Assembly: GCA_008015235.1 (NCBI GenBank)
Contig: SSFF01000004.1
Location: 124,001 to 188,000, forward strand
Length of the DNA: 64,000 bases
Direction: 5' to 3'
Source of the DNA: Rhodoferax sp.
Lineage (GTDB): Bacteria; Pseudomonadota; Gammaproteobacteria; Burkholderiales; Burkholderiaceae_C
Shown: positions 1-12,276 of the stretch, in pieces
Layout: every line of letters begins with the position of its first letter
Numbering within the stretch: position 1 is the stretch's first letter
The notes under the pieces: model-generated
The model's database searches: none
Told to the model about the DNA's origin: nothing
The model's input: the letters and a program-made list of their open reading frames with translations, nothing else
Program-made: the position numbers and the translations under genes

Positions 1-824
1 AAATGTGGACGCACCCGGCGACCCAACGCAACCTGGCCCAGCTGCAAGCCGATGGCGCCCATGTACTGGGCGTGGGCTTTGGCGAACAGGCCTGCGGCGA
101 GACCGGCGACGGCCGCATGTTGGAGCCGCAGGAGCTGCTCGAAGACATGATCGCGTTCTTTCAACCCAAGCTGTTGGCCGGCCAGCATGTGCTGGTGTCG
201 GCGGGCCCGACCTTCGAGTCCATTGACCCGGTGCGTGGTGTTACCAATCTCTCCAGTGGCAAGATGGGTTTTGCCATTGCCCGTGCTGCCCGCGAAGCCG
301 GTGCCGACGTGACCCTGGTGGCGGGGCCCGTGGCCTTGTCCACACCCCGTGGTGTGCGCCGTGTTGATGTGCGTTCGGCACTGGATATGCTGGCAGCCTG
401 CACCGATGCTGCGCATGGCGCTTCTATTTTCATAGCGACTGCGGCCGTGGCCGACTGGCGCGTGGCCCAGTCCGCTGACCAGAAGATCAAGAAAGACGGA
501 TCTGGCGCGGTGCCCGCGTTGAACTTTGTCGAAAACCCTGACATCCTGGCCACGCTGGCGGCCAGCGCACGTGCAAAAAGTGGTGCGCTCTACTGCGTAG
601 GCTTTGCCGCCGAAAGCCATGACCTGCTGGCCCATGCGACGGCCAAGCGCGCACGCAAGAATGTGCCGCTGCTGGTGGGCAACATCGGCCCGGCCACCTT
701 CGGCCAGGACGACAATGCGCTGTTGCTGGTGGATGCCCACGGCGCCGTGGAACTGCCACGCGCTTCCAAGCTCGCCCTGGCACGTCAATTGATCGCAGCC
801 ATTGCCGAACGGCGTGCTGCCTGA
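1..824 (+). CDS. coaBC: CoaBC, 3' part (phosphopantothenoylcysteine synthase/decarboxylase)
   Basis: The gene is cut by the left edge; about 273 C-terminal residues remain. CoaBC is the cytosolic bifunctional enzyme that joins cysteine to 4'-phosphopantothenate (CoaB) and decarboxylates the product (CoaC) on the way to coenzyme A. The first visible residues ([10 protein letters not shown]) are the end of the CoaC flavoprotein domain. The CoaB domain starts near residue 60 with [15 protein letters not shown] and the NLSSGKMG nucleotide-binding loop, followed by AAVADWR and the KIKK lysines. The ATG at position 3 is internal, not a start. dut follows 16 bases after the stop on the same strand, a common bacterial pairing. 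Confidence 0.95.
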   Translation, partial: MWTHPATQRNLAQLQADGAHVLGVGFGEQACGETGDGRMLEPQELLEDMIAFFQPKLLAGQHVLVSAGPTFESIDPVRGVTNLSSGKMGFAIARAAREAGADVTLVAGPVALSTPRGVRRVDVRSALDMLAACTDAAHGASIFIATAAVADWRVAQSADQKIKKDGSGAVPALNFVENPDILATLAASARAKSGALYCVGFAAESHDLLAHATAKRARKNVPLLVGNIGPATFGQDDNALLLVDAHGAVELPRASKLALARQLIAAIAERRAA

Positions 825-840
825 ACCCTACGGAAGAAAA

Positions 841-1287
841 ATGAACGTTGACGTCAAAATTCTCGATCCGCGCATTGCGGAGCAATTTCCCACCTACGCC
901 ACGGCTGGCAGCGCCGGGCTTGACCTGCGCGCCTGCCTGGACACTCCGCTCACGCTGGAGCCCAATGCCTGGCAGCTGGTGCCCACGGGCATGGCCATGC
1001 ACCTGGCCGACCCGGCCTATGCCGCACTGATCCTGCCGCGCTCGGGCCTGGGCCACAAGCACGGCATCGTGTTGGGCAACTTGGTGGGTTTGATCGACAG
1101 TGATTACCAGGGGCAGCTCATGGTCAGCGCCTGGAACCGCAGCGACGTGGCCTTCACCATCCAGCCCATGGAGCGCATTGCCCAGCTGGTCATCGTGCCG
1201 GTGGTGCAAGCCCAGTTCAATGTGGTGCAGGAGTTTCCCGCTTCAGAGCGCGGCGAGGGTGGGTACGGCTCCACCGGAAAACACTGA
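841..1287 (+). CDS. dut: dUTP diphosphatase
   Basis: Homotrimeric dUTPase, hydrolysing dUTP to dUMP and pyrophosphate to keep uracil out of DNA and to supply dTMP synthesis. The 148-aa product has the five family motifs in order: [42 protein letters not shown] and the C-terminal [11 protein letters not shown] loop. The ATG at 841 gives the standard N-terminus ([11 protein letters not shown]). An in-frame earlier start at 802 would overlap coaBC and is not needed. Likely cotranscribed with coaBC, and convergent with the PPIase gene, whose stop lies 5 bases away. Confidence 0.96.
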   Translation: MNVDVKILDPRIAEQFPTYATAGSAGLDLRACLDTPLTLEPNAWQLVPTGMAMHLADPAYAALILPRSGLGHKHGIVLGNLVGLIDSDYQGQLMVSAWNRSDVAFTIQPMERIAQLVIVPVVQAQFNVVQEFPASERGEGGYGSTGKH

Positions 1288-1292
1288 CCAGT

Positions 1293-1826
1293 TCAGTGCA
1301 GGCTGTCGCTGCCCGGTGCCTCGGTATGTGGGGCCTGGATGCGGAAGAAGCCGCTGCCGGTGGAGCCCTGGCCAATCTCGGCTTCGGTGGCTTCGCGCAC
1401 CGCTTGCACCCGCACGTGCAAGCGAATGGCAATGCCGGCCAGCGGGTGGTTGCCGTCCAGCACCACGTGCTCGGGGTAAATGTCGGTCACACAGTAGAGC
1501 GCGTCCTTGGGGGCGTCCGGGTTGCATCCGTCGGGCAGTGAGGCGCCTTCGAATAGCTGCCCTTCTTCCAGTTCCTGCGGGAACAGGTGGCGGGGCTCGA
1601 GAAAGATCAGCTGGTCGTTGAAGTCGCCGAAGGCCTGTTCGGGCTCGATCTGCAGTTCGACTGAGGCGCCAGGACCATGCCCCAGCAGGGCTTCTTCAAT
1701 GACGGGCAGCAAATCGTTGCCACCTACCAGGAACTCGACCGGTTCGTCGAGTACATCCAGAACTTCGCCCAGGGTGTCTTTCAGCGTCCATGTGAGGGCG
1801 GCGACGCATTGTTGTGTGATTTCCAT
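1293..1826 (-). CDS. SlyD-type FKBP peptidyl-prolyl isomerase
   Basis: A 177-aa FKBP-family cis-trans prolyl isomerase of the SlyD subgroup. The FKBP half (FLVGGNDLLPVIEEALLG, then QIEPEQAFGDFN) is interrupted by the insert-in-flap chaperone domain (about residues 70-125) and resumes with DGNHPLAGIAIRLHV. Unlike E. coli SlyD, the C-terminus has no metal-binding Cys/His tail; it ends GSDSLH, so a role in nickel delivery is unlikely. Cytosolic folding helper by family knowledge. It is divergent from the gene at 1875 across a 48-bp gap and convergent with dut. Confidence 0.9.
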   Translation of the reverse strand: MEITQQCVAALTWTLKDTLGEVLDVLDEPVEFLVGGNDLLPVIEEALLGHGPGASVELQIEPEQAFGDFNDQLIFLEPRHLFPQELEEGQLFEGASLPDGCNPDAPKDALYCVTDIYPEHVVLDGNHPLAGIAIRLHVRVQAVREATEAEIGQGSTGSGFFRIQAPHTEAPGSDSLH

Positions 1827-1874
1827 CGCACAATTGTCGCAGTTTGCTTACTCAGCTACTTTGGGAGACTGACA

Positions 1875-2411
1875 ATGCCAGACAGCAGCCCGACCCCAGC
1901 CCCCGAGCACGGAGACGCTGATGGCGCCCCCATGCTCGCAACTGGCCATTTTTCCGGCCCCAGTGAATTTGCCCAGCGTATCCGCGACACCATTGCCCAC
2001 GCAGCGCAGCGGCAATGGAACCTGATGATTTGGTCGGATGTGGACTTTCGTGACTGGCCGCTGTGCGAGCGCCAGGTGGTCGAGGCTTTGCAGGACTGGT
2101 CGCACAAGGGGCGGATGCTGCGGTTATTGGCACGGCGTTTCGACTATTTTCCCCAGCTGCATCCGCGCTTTGTGACCTGGCGCCGCCAGTGGGACCACAT
2201 CATTGATTGCCGCGTCTGTACGCCCATTCCCGGGCTGGAGTTGCCCAGTGCTTTGTGGACGCCCGACTATGCCGTGTTGCGCCTGGACGTGGAGCGCAGT
2301 ACCGGCTGGGCGGGGGCCGAGCGTCAGCGTTTGGCGCAGATCCGCGCGGAGCAGGATGAGTGCGCAAAACACGGCACGCCCGGCTTTGCGGCAACCACTT
2401 TGGGTCTGTAA
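1875..2411 (+). CDS. Conserved protein of unknown function, 178 aa
   Basis: Not recognised with confidence. The start at 1875 (MPDSSPTPAP) is preceded by GGGAGA, whereas the longer frame upstream runs through the opposite-strand PPIase gene. After a Pro/Ser-rich N-terminus of about 30 residues, the protein is globular and rich in Trp and Arg (WNLMIWSDVDFRDW, LARRFDYFPQL, FVTWRRQWDH). It has no signal peptide or membrane segment. The pattern suggests a cytosolic protein resembling the small PLD-like proteins seen in Burkholderiales, but no HKD motif is present. Monocistronic. Confidence 0.75.
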   Translation: MPDSSPTPAPEHGDADGAPMLATGHFSGPSEFAQRIRDTIAHAAQRQWNLMIWSDVDFRDWPLCERQVVEALQDWSHKGRMLRLLARRFDYFPQLHPRFVTWRRQWDHIIDCRVCTPIPGLELPSALWTPDYAVLRLDVERSTGWAGAERQRLAQIRAEQDECAKHGTPGFAATTLGL

Positions 2412-2430
2412 AACAGCTAGAGGGTTTTCC

Positions 2431-2460
2431 CTAGCCAGACTCTATTCGTTTTGTATAATG
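2431..2460 (+). promoter_or_regulatory. Promoter of the small lipoprotein gene
   Basis: A perfect TATAAT -10 hexamer at 2454-2459 has a weak -35 (TAGCCA, 2432-2437) 16 bp upstream. Transcription would start near 2466, exactly at the first stem of the leader, about 100 bases before the start codon. The A/T-rich hexamer stands out in this high-GC sequence. Confidence 0.7.
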
Positions 2461-2465
2461 TTTGG

Positions 2466-2540
2466 CTTCAGCGTAAAGAGGTCGAATGCTTTTTGCTGAA
2501 GTCTGGGTAGCTTGCTACTTCGACAATTTCCGGAAATTGT
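2466..2540 (+). promoter_or_regulatory. Structured 5' leader with three stem-loops
   Basis: Three inverted repeats follow one another between the predicted start site and the small lipoprotein gene: CTTCAGC/GCTGAAG (2466-2472 with 2495-2501), GTAGC/GCTAC (2507-2511 with 2514-2518), and a perfect 18-bp palindrome, ACAATTTCCGGAAATTGT (2523-2540). A 5'-terminal stem usually stabilises mRNA of abundant envelope proteins; regulation by a small RNA or protein is also possible. The function is inferred, the repeats are seen directly. Confidence 0.55.
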
Positions 2541-2567
2541 TTCGTTAACTCACTTTGGTATCAAAAA

Positions 2568-2786
2568 ATGAACAAGTCTCTCGTTTTGGCAGCCGTGATC
2601 GCTGCTGCTGCTCTGGCTGCTTGCGGTAAGAAAGAAGAAGCTCCTGTTGCTGCTCCCGCTCCTGCTGAAGCTCCCGCTGCTGCTCCTGCTGCCCCCGCAG
2701 CTCCTGCTGCTGACGCATCGGCTCCCGCTGCTGCTCCTGCCGCTCCCGCTGCTGCTGAAGCTCCCAAGGAAGAGCCCAAGAAGTAA
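2568..2786 (+). CDS. Small Ala/Pro-rich lipoprotein, 72 aa
   Basis: A tiny exported lipoprotein: N-terminal signal MNKSLVLAAVIAAAALAAC with lipobox LAAC at residues 16-19, so mature residue 1 is Cys19. The mature part is a charged patch (GKKEEAP) followed by a low-complexity Ala-Pro-Glu stretch and a basic/acidic tail (KEEPKK). It is probably anchored in the envelope with an extended tail. Codon use is unusual: the Ala/Pro stretch alternates GCT/CCT, richer in T than neighbouring genes, as expected for a highly expressed gene. It has its own strong -10, a structured leader and a following terminator, so it is a stand-alone transcript. Specific role unknown. Confidence 0.85.
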   Translation: MNKSLVLAAVIAAAALAACGKKEEAPVAAPAPAEAPAAAPAAPAAPAADASAPAAAPAAPAAAEAPKEEPKK

Positions 2787-2802
2787 TTCTTGGCTAGCAG
2801 AG

Positions 2803-2833
2803 CAAAAAAGCCACCCTAGGGTGGCTTTTTTTT
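2803..2833 (+). terminator. Intrinsic terminator after the small lipoprotein gene
   Basis: Stem GCCACCC (2810-2816) with GGGTGGC (2819-2825), flanked by A6 on the left and a T9 run on the right (2826-2834). It can act in both directions between the lipoprotein gene and bamC. Confidence 0.93.
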
Positions 2834-2912
2834 GCCTGTCTGCTGGGTGTCGCGTGCAGGCTACTGAGGTATTCATGCACAGCCGCTTCATTGCGACCGA
2901 GGCACTCTGTGC

Positions 2913-3998
2913 TTACTTGATGTCAGCAGCCAACACCTTGAGTATGCGTTGGGCACTGTCGGTGTTCTCGGGGCTCCCGGTTTCATCGAGCACGGTCACT
3001 GACGATGTGTCACCCTGGCTTTGGACTGCAATCTGGTATTTCACCGGGCGATTGGCGTCTTTGCTGCCGGAGAACATCTTGGCAAAAAAGCCTGGCTCGG
3101 AGCCCTCAGGCACCAATGGCACATAGCGTACGAAATACACGCCACGTTTGCGGTCACGGTCTTCCACGGTAAACCCGGTACGGTCCAGTGCCAAGCCAAC
3201 ACGACGCCAACTGCGGTCGAAGTTCTCATCAATGCGCAACTCGGCGCGGCCATCCATTGTGCTTACGGATGCCACTGGTTTGGCAGCAGGGGATGCTGCT
3301 ACTGTGGCTTTGGCCTGCTCAGCACTGACGCCAAGCTTGACCATCAGGCGACGCAGGAACTCTGCCTCCAGCTCGGGGTCCACAGGGCGTGGTTGCCAAA
3401 CGGTCGAACTGCGGCCTTCCGCCGTGTAAACCTCGATCATGCCGCGGTGGCTAATGTAGATTTCGGTGGCACCTTCGCTGTTGCGTTCCAGTCGGGTGCG
3501 GAATTTGTCGCGTTCGGGGGTTGAATACAGAGAGTCCAGCAATTTGCCCAGGGCACTCCGAATTGCATCCATTGGGATTTTGGCCCGGTTTTCGGCCCAG
3601 TCCGTTTCCATGATGCCCAGATCGGCCTGGTCCATGGCCAACACGAAACCGTTCTCCTGCCAGAAGTCCTTGACCGGTTCCCACAGCTTGTCTGCGGGAC
3701 GGTTGACCACCAGCCAACGCTGAGTACCCGAGCGCTCGATGCGCACATCACCCAGGCTGACGGCTGCAATCGGCATTTTGGCTGCAGCAGCGTTGGCAGC
3801 CTGAACGCCCGAGGCAGACACGCCACCATCGACCACGCTGTAGCGTGTGTCTTTGGAGAGTTGCGTCAGGTCAGGTGGAATGACCAATGAGGGGGCCTTG
3901 GCGGTGCTTTTGTAGTCGACCTTGTCGGTTTCCAGCGCAGAGCAGCCAGCCAGGCTTGCAGCAATGCCCAGCAGGGCGAGGGGACGGGAATACTTCAC
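2913..3998 (-). CDS. bamC: Outer-membrane assembly lipoprotein BamC
   Basis: 361-aa lipoprotein of the BAM complex that inserts beta-barrel proteins into the outer membrane. The signal peptide ends in lipobox LAGC (ALLGIAASLAGCSALE), followed by the unstructured N-terminal strap that contacts BamD (KVDYKSTAKAPSLVIPPDLT, typical of BamC/NlpB/DapX). Two helix-grip domains follow (about residues 95-210 and 245-360). The start is GTG (complement of CAC at 3996-3998), with GAGG upstream. It lies 25 bases after dapA in the same direction, the classical dapA-bamC order. Confidence 0.93.
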   Translation of the reverse strand: MKYSRPLALLGIAASLAGCSALETDKVDYKSTAKAPSLVIPPDLTQLSKDTRYSVVDGGVSASGVQAANAAAAKMPIAAVSLGDVRIERSGTQRWLVVNRPADKLWEPVKDFWQENGFVLAMDQADLGIMETDWAENRAKIPMDAIRSALGKLLDSLYSTPERDKFRTRLERNSEGATEIYISHRGMIEVYTAEGRSSTVWQPRPVDPELEAEFLRRLMVKLGVSAEQAKATVAASPAAKPVASVSTMDGRAELRIDENFDRSWRRVGLALDRTGFTVEDRDRKRGVYFVRYVPLVPEGSEPGFFAKMFSGSKDANRPVKYQIAVQSQGDTSSVTVLDETGSPENTDSAQRILKVLAADIK

Positions 3999-4023
3999 AA
4001 AGTACCTCGAAAAATCAATGGAA

Positions 4024-4917
4024 TCAGATCAGGCCGCAGGACTTCAGCACGCGGCCAACCGTTTCCTGTCCTGTAGGCGTCAGTGGTGTCAGGGGCAGGC
4101 GCAGGGTGTCCTTGCAGTGTCCCATGCGGGCCACGGCCCATTTCACGGGGATGGGATTCGATTCCACGAACAGGGTCTTGTGCAAAGGCAGCAACTGCAT
4201 CTGGATTTCCATGGCACGTGCCACATTGCCGGCGATGGCCGCCATGCACAGTTCGTGCATGAGCTTCGGTGCCACGTTGGCGGTGACACTGACGTTGCCA
4301 TGGCCTCCGCACAGCATCAGGGCCACGGCGGTGGGATCGTCACCGGAGTAGATCGAGAACGACTTGGGGGCTTCCTTGATGAGCCACTGGGCGCGTTCGA
4401 TGTTGCCAGTGGCTTCCTTGATGCCGACGATGCCGGGTACCTGGGCCAGGCGCAGCACTGTGTCGTGGGCCATGTCGGCCACCGAGCGGCCAGGCACGTT
4501 GTACAAGATTACGGGCAGGTCCACCGCTTCGGCAATGGCCTTGAAGTGTTGGTACTGGCCTTCCTGGGTGGGCTTGTTGTAATAGGGCACCACCTGCAGC
4601 TGGCAGTCGGCTCCAACCTTCTTGGCAAATTTGGCGAGTTCGATAGCTTCGCGGGTGGAGTTGGCACCGCAGCCGGCCATGATGGGCGCACGGCCAGCGG
4701 CTTGCTCGACCGACACGCGGATGATTTCGCAATGCTCTTCCACGCTCACCGTGGGCGACTCGCCCGTGGTTCCCACCACGCCGATGCAGTCAGTGCCTTC
4801 GGCAATGTGCCAGTCGATCAGCTTGCGCAGGGCAGGGTAGTCGACGGAGCCATCTTCCAGCATGGGGGTGACGAGGGCGACGATGCTGCCACGGATGGGT
4901 TGGAAATTTGCGGTCAT
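4024..4917 (-). CDS. dapA: 4-hydroxy-tetrahydrodipicolinate synthase
   Basis: First committed enzyme of the diaminopimelate/lysine pathway, condensing pyruvate with aspartate semialdehyde; cytosolic tetramer. 297 aa from the ATG at 4917 ([19 protein letters not shown]). Visible signatures are [11 protein letters not shown] (substrate loop), the catalytic tyrosine region [12 protein letters not shown], and the Schiff-base lysine in [12 protein letters not shown] longer reading frame back to 5046 overlaps the methyltransferase gene and lacks family similarity. It supplies DAP for peptidoglycan and is followed by bamC in one envelope-related operon. Confidence 0.97.
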   Translation of the reverse strand: MTANFQPIRGSIVALVTPMLEDGSVDYPALRKLIDWHIAEGTDCIGVVGTTGESPTVSVEEHCEIIRVSVEQAAGRAPIMAGCGANSTREAIELAKFAKKVGADCQLQVVPYYNKPTQEGQYQHFKAIAEAVDLPVILYNVPGRSVADMAHDTVLRLAQVPGIVGIKEATGNIERAQWLIKEAPKSFSIYSGDDPTAVALMLCGGHGNVSVTANVAPKLMHELCMAAIAGNVARAMEIQMQLLPLHKTLFVESNPIPVKWAVARMGHCKDTLRLPLTPLTPTGQETVGRVLKSCGLI

Positions 4918-4972
4918 ATCAGCTTCTAATCGGGAAAGGCGCATTCTACCCAGTACCCCTTGGGGTCCGGCA

Positions 4973-5530
4973 CTAAAGCCTGTAAACGGCAGGTAATGCT
5001 GCCTGTCCAGACTCCGCCTCGCGCACCGCGGCAATCCGCTGTACAAAGCGTGCCGGGTTTTCCAGATAGCCGTTCTCGTAGGCTACCACCTTCAGTGCAT
5101 GGCATACCTGTAGCAGCTCCCCGGGGCGGAGCAGAAAGTCGTCCCTGGACGGGCGTCCTACCGTCTGATTGCCCTGGGCGAAGGTTTCGTAGATCAGTAC
5201 GCCGCCCGGTTCCAGACTGGCCAGCAAGGTCGGCAGCAGCGGGCGCCACAAGTAGTTGGTGACGACCACAGCAGCAAACTGCAAAGGCCTGCCCATTGCG
5301 TCACATAGTGGCCAAGGGCCGTTCTCCATGTCGGCTGTCACCAGCCGGGCGCTGGGTGCATGGGCCATGGCGGCCGCTGTATCAATGTCCACGCCTGTCA
5401 CCGGGTGCCCTCGCTCGGCAAACCAGCGCAGGTGGCGTCCGCCCCCGCAGGCCACGTCGAGTACCTTGGAGCCTGGCGCCACAAGATGGCTCCAGCGTTG
5501 TACCCAAGCAGAGGCTATGGCAGCGCCCAT
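4973..5530 (-). CDS. Class I SAM-dependent methyltransferase
   Basis: Small Rossmann-fold methyltransferase of about 185 aa. Motif I is [15 protein letters not shown] and the acidic motif II end is GVDIDTAAA; later strands include [13 protein letters not shown] and [16 protein letters not shown], resembling the TehB/UbiE-like small-molecule methyltransferases. The ATG at 5530 shares its A with the TGA of the 39-aa gene upstream (TGATG), so translation is probably coupled; an alternative ATG lies 15 bases earlier. Substrate not predictable. Downstream of it come dapA and bamC. Confidence 0.85.
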   Translation of the reverse strand: MGAAIASAWVQRWSHLVAPGSKVLDVACGGGRHLRWFAERGHPVTGVDIDTAAAMAHAPSARLVTADMENGPWPLCDAMGRPLQFAAVVVTNYLWRPLLPTLLASLEPGGVLIYETFAQGNQTVGRPSRDDFLLRPGELLQVCHALKVVAYENGYLENPARFVQRIAAVREAESGQAALPAVYRL

Positions 5531-5649
5531 CAGAAACACGCCCAAATCTGGTTGGTCATGTCGACCATGAAGTCGGGGCGAAGGTACAGACCAAAGACGC
5601 CCAGCAGGATGACCAGGGTCGCTGCGATCCAGGCCAGTTTACGAGCCAT
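5530..5649 (-). CDS. 39-aa single-span membrane peptide
   Basis: A short gene reading MARKLAWIAATLV, then ILLGVFGLYLRPDFMV and ending NQIWACF. It has a positive N-terminus, one hydrophobic span (about residues 6-22) and a short polar tail, fitting an inner-membrane miniprotein with its N-terminus inside. Its TGA overlaps the ATG of the methyltransferase gene (TGATG), and it sits 16 bases after the MFS gene, so it is embedded in an operon. Codon bias matches the neighbours. Function unknown; it could modulate the adjacent transporter. Confidence 0.7.
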   Translation of the reverse strand: MARKLAWIAATLVILLGVFGLYLRPDFMVDMTNQIWACF

Positions 5650-5665
5650 GCTCTGATCCCCCTGG

Positions 5666-6883
5666 TTACGCCTGTGCCACCACCTGGCGTGAAATCGCGC
5701 CTTCGCGCACCGGCAGATTCACCAGCGCCGCCAGCACCCCCAGTGCGATGGCCATATACCAAACCACATCGTAGCTGCCAGTGCGGTCATACAGGTAGCC
5801 GCCCAGCCACACCCCCATGAAGGAACCGATCTGGTGGCTGAAGAATACAAAGCCGCCGAGCATGGACAGGTGGGCCACCCCGAAAATCTGGGCGACGATG
5901 GCATTGGTCGGCGGGACAGTCGAAAGCCAGAGGAATCCCATCACCGCTGCGAACAGGTAGACGCTCATGGGGGTGAGAGGGGCTAGCAGGAAGATGCTGA
6001 TCGCCACGGCCCGACCCAGGTAGATGAATGCCAAGATGTGCTTCTTGGCTAGTCGCTGCCCCAGCGCACCGGCTGCATAGGTGCCGAACACGTTGAAAAG
6101 ACCGATGAGTGCCAGCGCGTAACTGGCGACCTGGGGCGAAAGGCCTTTGTCCTTGAGGTAGCTGGGCATGTGTACCCCGATGAAAACGACCTGAAATCCG
6201 CACACGAAGTAGCCAGCCATAAGGAGCTGGAAGCTGGGGTACTTGAATGCTTCCTGCAAGGCCTGCCAGATGCTTTGCTGTTGGGCACCGTGGCTGCTTG
6301 CCAAGCCGGGTTCGCGCAGGCCCAGCGCCATGGGAATCATCAATAAGGAGGCCACTGCCAGGGCCAGCAGTGCTTCTTGCCAACCGAGCGACGCAATCAG
6401 GAAGCCCTCGGTGGGGACCATCAGAAACTGCCCAAAGGAGCCTGCGGCGGCGGCCACGCCCATGGCCCAGGACCGCTTTTCGGCCGACACATTGCGTCCA
6501 ATGACGCCGTAGATCACGGCATAGGTGGTGCCGGCCTGGGCCATTCCAATGAGCACGCCGGTACTCAGCGCAAAGGTCAAGGGTGTGGAGGTGTACGCCA
6601 TGCCCGCCAAGCCCAGTGCGTAGAGCACGGCGCCTCCCATGATCACTTTCGCTGCACCAAAGCGGTCGGCCAGCATGCCGGCAAAGATGCCGCTGAAGCC
6701 CCAGGCCAGGTTCTGGATGGCGATGGCAAAGGCAAAGTTTTCGCGGGTCCAGCCCTGGGCCTGGGTAATGGGCAGCAGCCACAATCCGAAGCCATGGCGA
6801 ATGCCCATGGACAACGTGACGATGATGGCGCCGCAGGCCAGAACCTGGGTGGTGGAGAGGCTATGGGGGGAGGAGCGGTGCAT
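5666..6883 (-). CDS. MFS transporter
   Basis: 405-aa major facilitator with about twelve hydrophobic segments and the loop motif GMLADRFGAAKVIMGGA between TM2 and TM3. The start at 6883 (MHRSSPHSLSTTQVLACGAI) avoids an upstream Cys-rich, non-conserved extension. Family members of this type (with NLAWGFSGIFAGM and the C-terminal YLYDRTGSYD) resemble monocarboxylate/oxalate-formate-like carriers; the substrate cannot be assigned. It heads the minus-strand run that continues with the 39-aa peptide and the methyltransferase, and is divergent from parE across 101 bp that hold a LexA-like box. Confidence 0.88.
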   Translation of the reverse strand: MHRSSPHSLSTTQVLACGAIIVTLSMGIRHGFGLWLLPITQAQGWTRENFAFAIAIQNLAWGFSGIFAGMLADRFGAAKVIMGGAVLYALGLAGMAYTSTPLTFALSTGVLIGMAQAGTTYAVIYGVIGRNVSAEKRSWAMGVAAAAGSFGQFLMVPTEGFLIASLGWQEALLALAVASLLMIPMALGLREPGLASSHGAQQQSIWQALQEAFKYPSFQLLMAGYFVCGFQVVFIGVHMPSYLKDKGLSPQVASYALALIGLFNVFGTYAAGALGQRLAKKHILAFIYLGRAVAISIFLLAPLTPMSVYLFAAVMGFLWLSTVPPTNAIVAQIFGVAHLSMLGGFVFFSHQIGSFMGVWLGGYLYDRTGSYDVVWYMAIALGVLAALVNLPVREGAISRQVVAQA

Positions 6884-6934
6884 GCAGCAACTGTAGCGCG
6901 AATGCGGCAGTGCAGCAGAGTATGCGGACATTGG

Positions 6935-6976
6935 CTGTATATTTGTACAGTTTTTTGATTTGCAGCTCACTACAAT
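6935..6976 (+). promoter_or_regulatory. LexA-type SOS box over the parE promoter
   Basis: CTGTATATTTGTACAG at 6935-6950 fits CTGT-N8-ACAG exactly, with perfect 5-bp arms (CTGTA/TACAG) and an A/T core. A -10 hexamer TACAAT lies at 6971-6976, nine bases before the parE ATG. The box therefore ends where the -35 would sit (about 6948-6953), a classical repression geometry. The divergent MFS gene begins 52 bp to the left and could share control. Confidence 0.75.
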
Positions 6977-6984
6977 CGCGCCCC

Positions 6985-8970
<1,986 letters not shown>

Positions 8971-8972
8971 TC

Positions 8973-9025
8973 GCTATATTTTTCATAGCTGCTTACGCAA
9001 TGAATACGCGGGCCAATACCCGATT
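8973..9025 (+). repeat. 3'-end A/T-rich element, copy A (parE-parC gap)
   Basis: The gap begins two bases after the parE stop with GCTATATTTTTCATAGC, then TGCTTACGCAAT, then ACGCGGGCC, ending CCCGATTT. It matches the window-wide pattern GCTAT-TTT-ATAGC-TGCTTACGCAAT-GCGGGCY-GCC-AAAT. Orientation is sense to parE. It fills nearly the whole 67-bp gap before parC. Confidence 0.75.
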
Positions 9026-9037
9026 TGATAGATAAAT

Positions 9038-11446
<2,409 letters not shown>

Positions 11447-11451
11447 ATACC

Positions 11452-11736
11452 ATGAGCATCCCTCCCAACGACACCGCACTGGCCCTGAAGCTGCCCGAAG
11501 GCGCCGTGTTTGAAGACCTGAAGCTGCGCCGTTGCGCGCAGGACGCCATTGACCTCGACATGGACCTGGTGGAGCGCATCTGCAAGCTCAACGGCTGGGA
11601 CTTTGCCAAGGTGCAGGAGAACCCAGGCCCGGTGGTCAGCACCATCCTCAGCGTCTGGTACAAGCAGCACATTGCTGAGGGCGGCTCGCCCGACATGCTG
11701 ATGGAAGCCCTCAAGCAAGTGCCTGCATGGCACTAG
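11452..11736 (+). CDS. Conserved 94-aa protein of unknown function
   Basis: The ATG at 11452 lies five bases after parC, so the two genes are probably cotranscribed. The protein (MSIPPNDTALALKLPEG... KQVPAWH) is small, soluble and acidic, with a predicted helical region (DLDMDLVERICKLNGWDFAKV) and a conserved-looking QENPGPVVSTILSVW segment. No signal peptide, membrane span or metal motif is seen. No family recognised. The neighbourhood suggests a housekeeping role, but that is only context. Confidence 0.75.
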   Translation: MSIPPNDTALALKLPEGAVFEDLKLRRCAQDAIDLDMDLVERICKLNGWDFAKVQENPGPVVSTILSVWYKQHIAEGGSPDMLMEALKQVPAWH

Positions 11737-11740
11737 CTTA

Positions 11741-11794
11741 CTATTGATTTGATAGCTTACTGCGCAATGTCTGCGCGGGCTGGAAGCCAAAATT
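11741..11794 (+). repeat. 3'-end A/T-rich element, copy B
   Basis: CTATTGATTTGATAGCTTAC, then TGCGCAATGTCTGCGCGGGC and GCCAAAAT, starting four bases after the stop of the 94-aa gene and in sense orientation with it. It separates that gene from yjdM. Confidence 0.75.
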
Positions 11795-11809
11795 ACTGAA
11801 AGATACGCC

Positions 11810-12151
11810 ATGAACACCTTGCCTCCTTGCCCGAAGTGCCATTCGGAATACACCTACGAAGACGGCGCCATGCTGATCTGCCCCGAGTGCGCCCACGAAT
11901 GGAGCCGTGACGCCGCCGCCCCGGAGGCCGAGGCCGCACGCGTGTGGAAGGACGCCAACGGCAATGTGCTGCAGGACGGCGACAGCGTGGTGCTGGTCAA
12001 GGACCTCAAGATCAAGGGGTCCTCCAATGCCATCAAGGTCGGCACCAAGGTCAAGAACATCCGCCTGATCGAGGGCGACCACGACATCGACTGCAAGATC
12101 GACGGCTTTGGCGCGATGCAGCTCAAGTCGGAGTACGTCAAGAAAGTGTGA
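11810..12151 (+). CDS. yjdM: YjdM/PhnA-type zinc-ribbon protein
   Basis: 113-aa cytosolic protein of the YjdM (PhnA domain) family. The N-terminal zinc ribbon is [21 protein letters not shown] (two CxxC pairs, residues 7-10 and 25-28). The C-terminal SH3-like barrel shows [21 protein letters not shown] and ends in the family signature LKSEYVKKV. Despite the old name, it is not phosphonoacetate hydrolase; its true function is unclear. Monocistronic, downstream of repeat copy B. Confidence 0.92.
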   Translation: MNTLPPCPKCHSEYTYEDGAMLICPECAHEWSRDAAAPEAEAARVWKDANGNVLQDGDSVVLVKDLKIKGSSNAIKVGTKVKNIRLIEGDHDIDCKIDGFGAMQLKSEYVKKV

Positions 12152-12276
12152 AAAAGAGAGTCTTGGGGGGCTTTACCTACTCGAGTTGTCAGTGACGGTG
12201 CTTCACTTGCCAGAATCCGAAGTTGCCAAGAATGCGCCGCACCAGCTGTCCTTCGGAAGTAGGGCCTTTGGAGAAT

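Noticed and set aside
418..447. GCTTCTATTTTCATAGCGACTGCGG inside coaBC resembles the start of the 3'-end element.
   Set aside because: It encodes the well-conserved [13 protein letters not shown] region of CoaB, so the similarity is explained by coding and lacks the distal element parts.
2640..2770. Leucine/proline-rich alternate-frame ORF in the Ala/Pro repeat of the small lipoprotein.
   Set aside because: A by-product of the GCT/CCT codon repeat; the lipoprotein frame has the lipobox and start.
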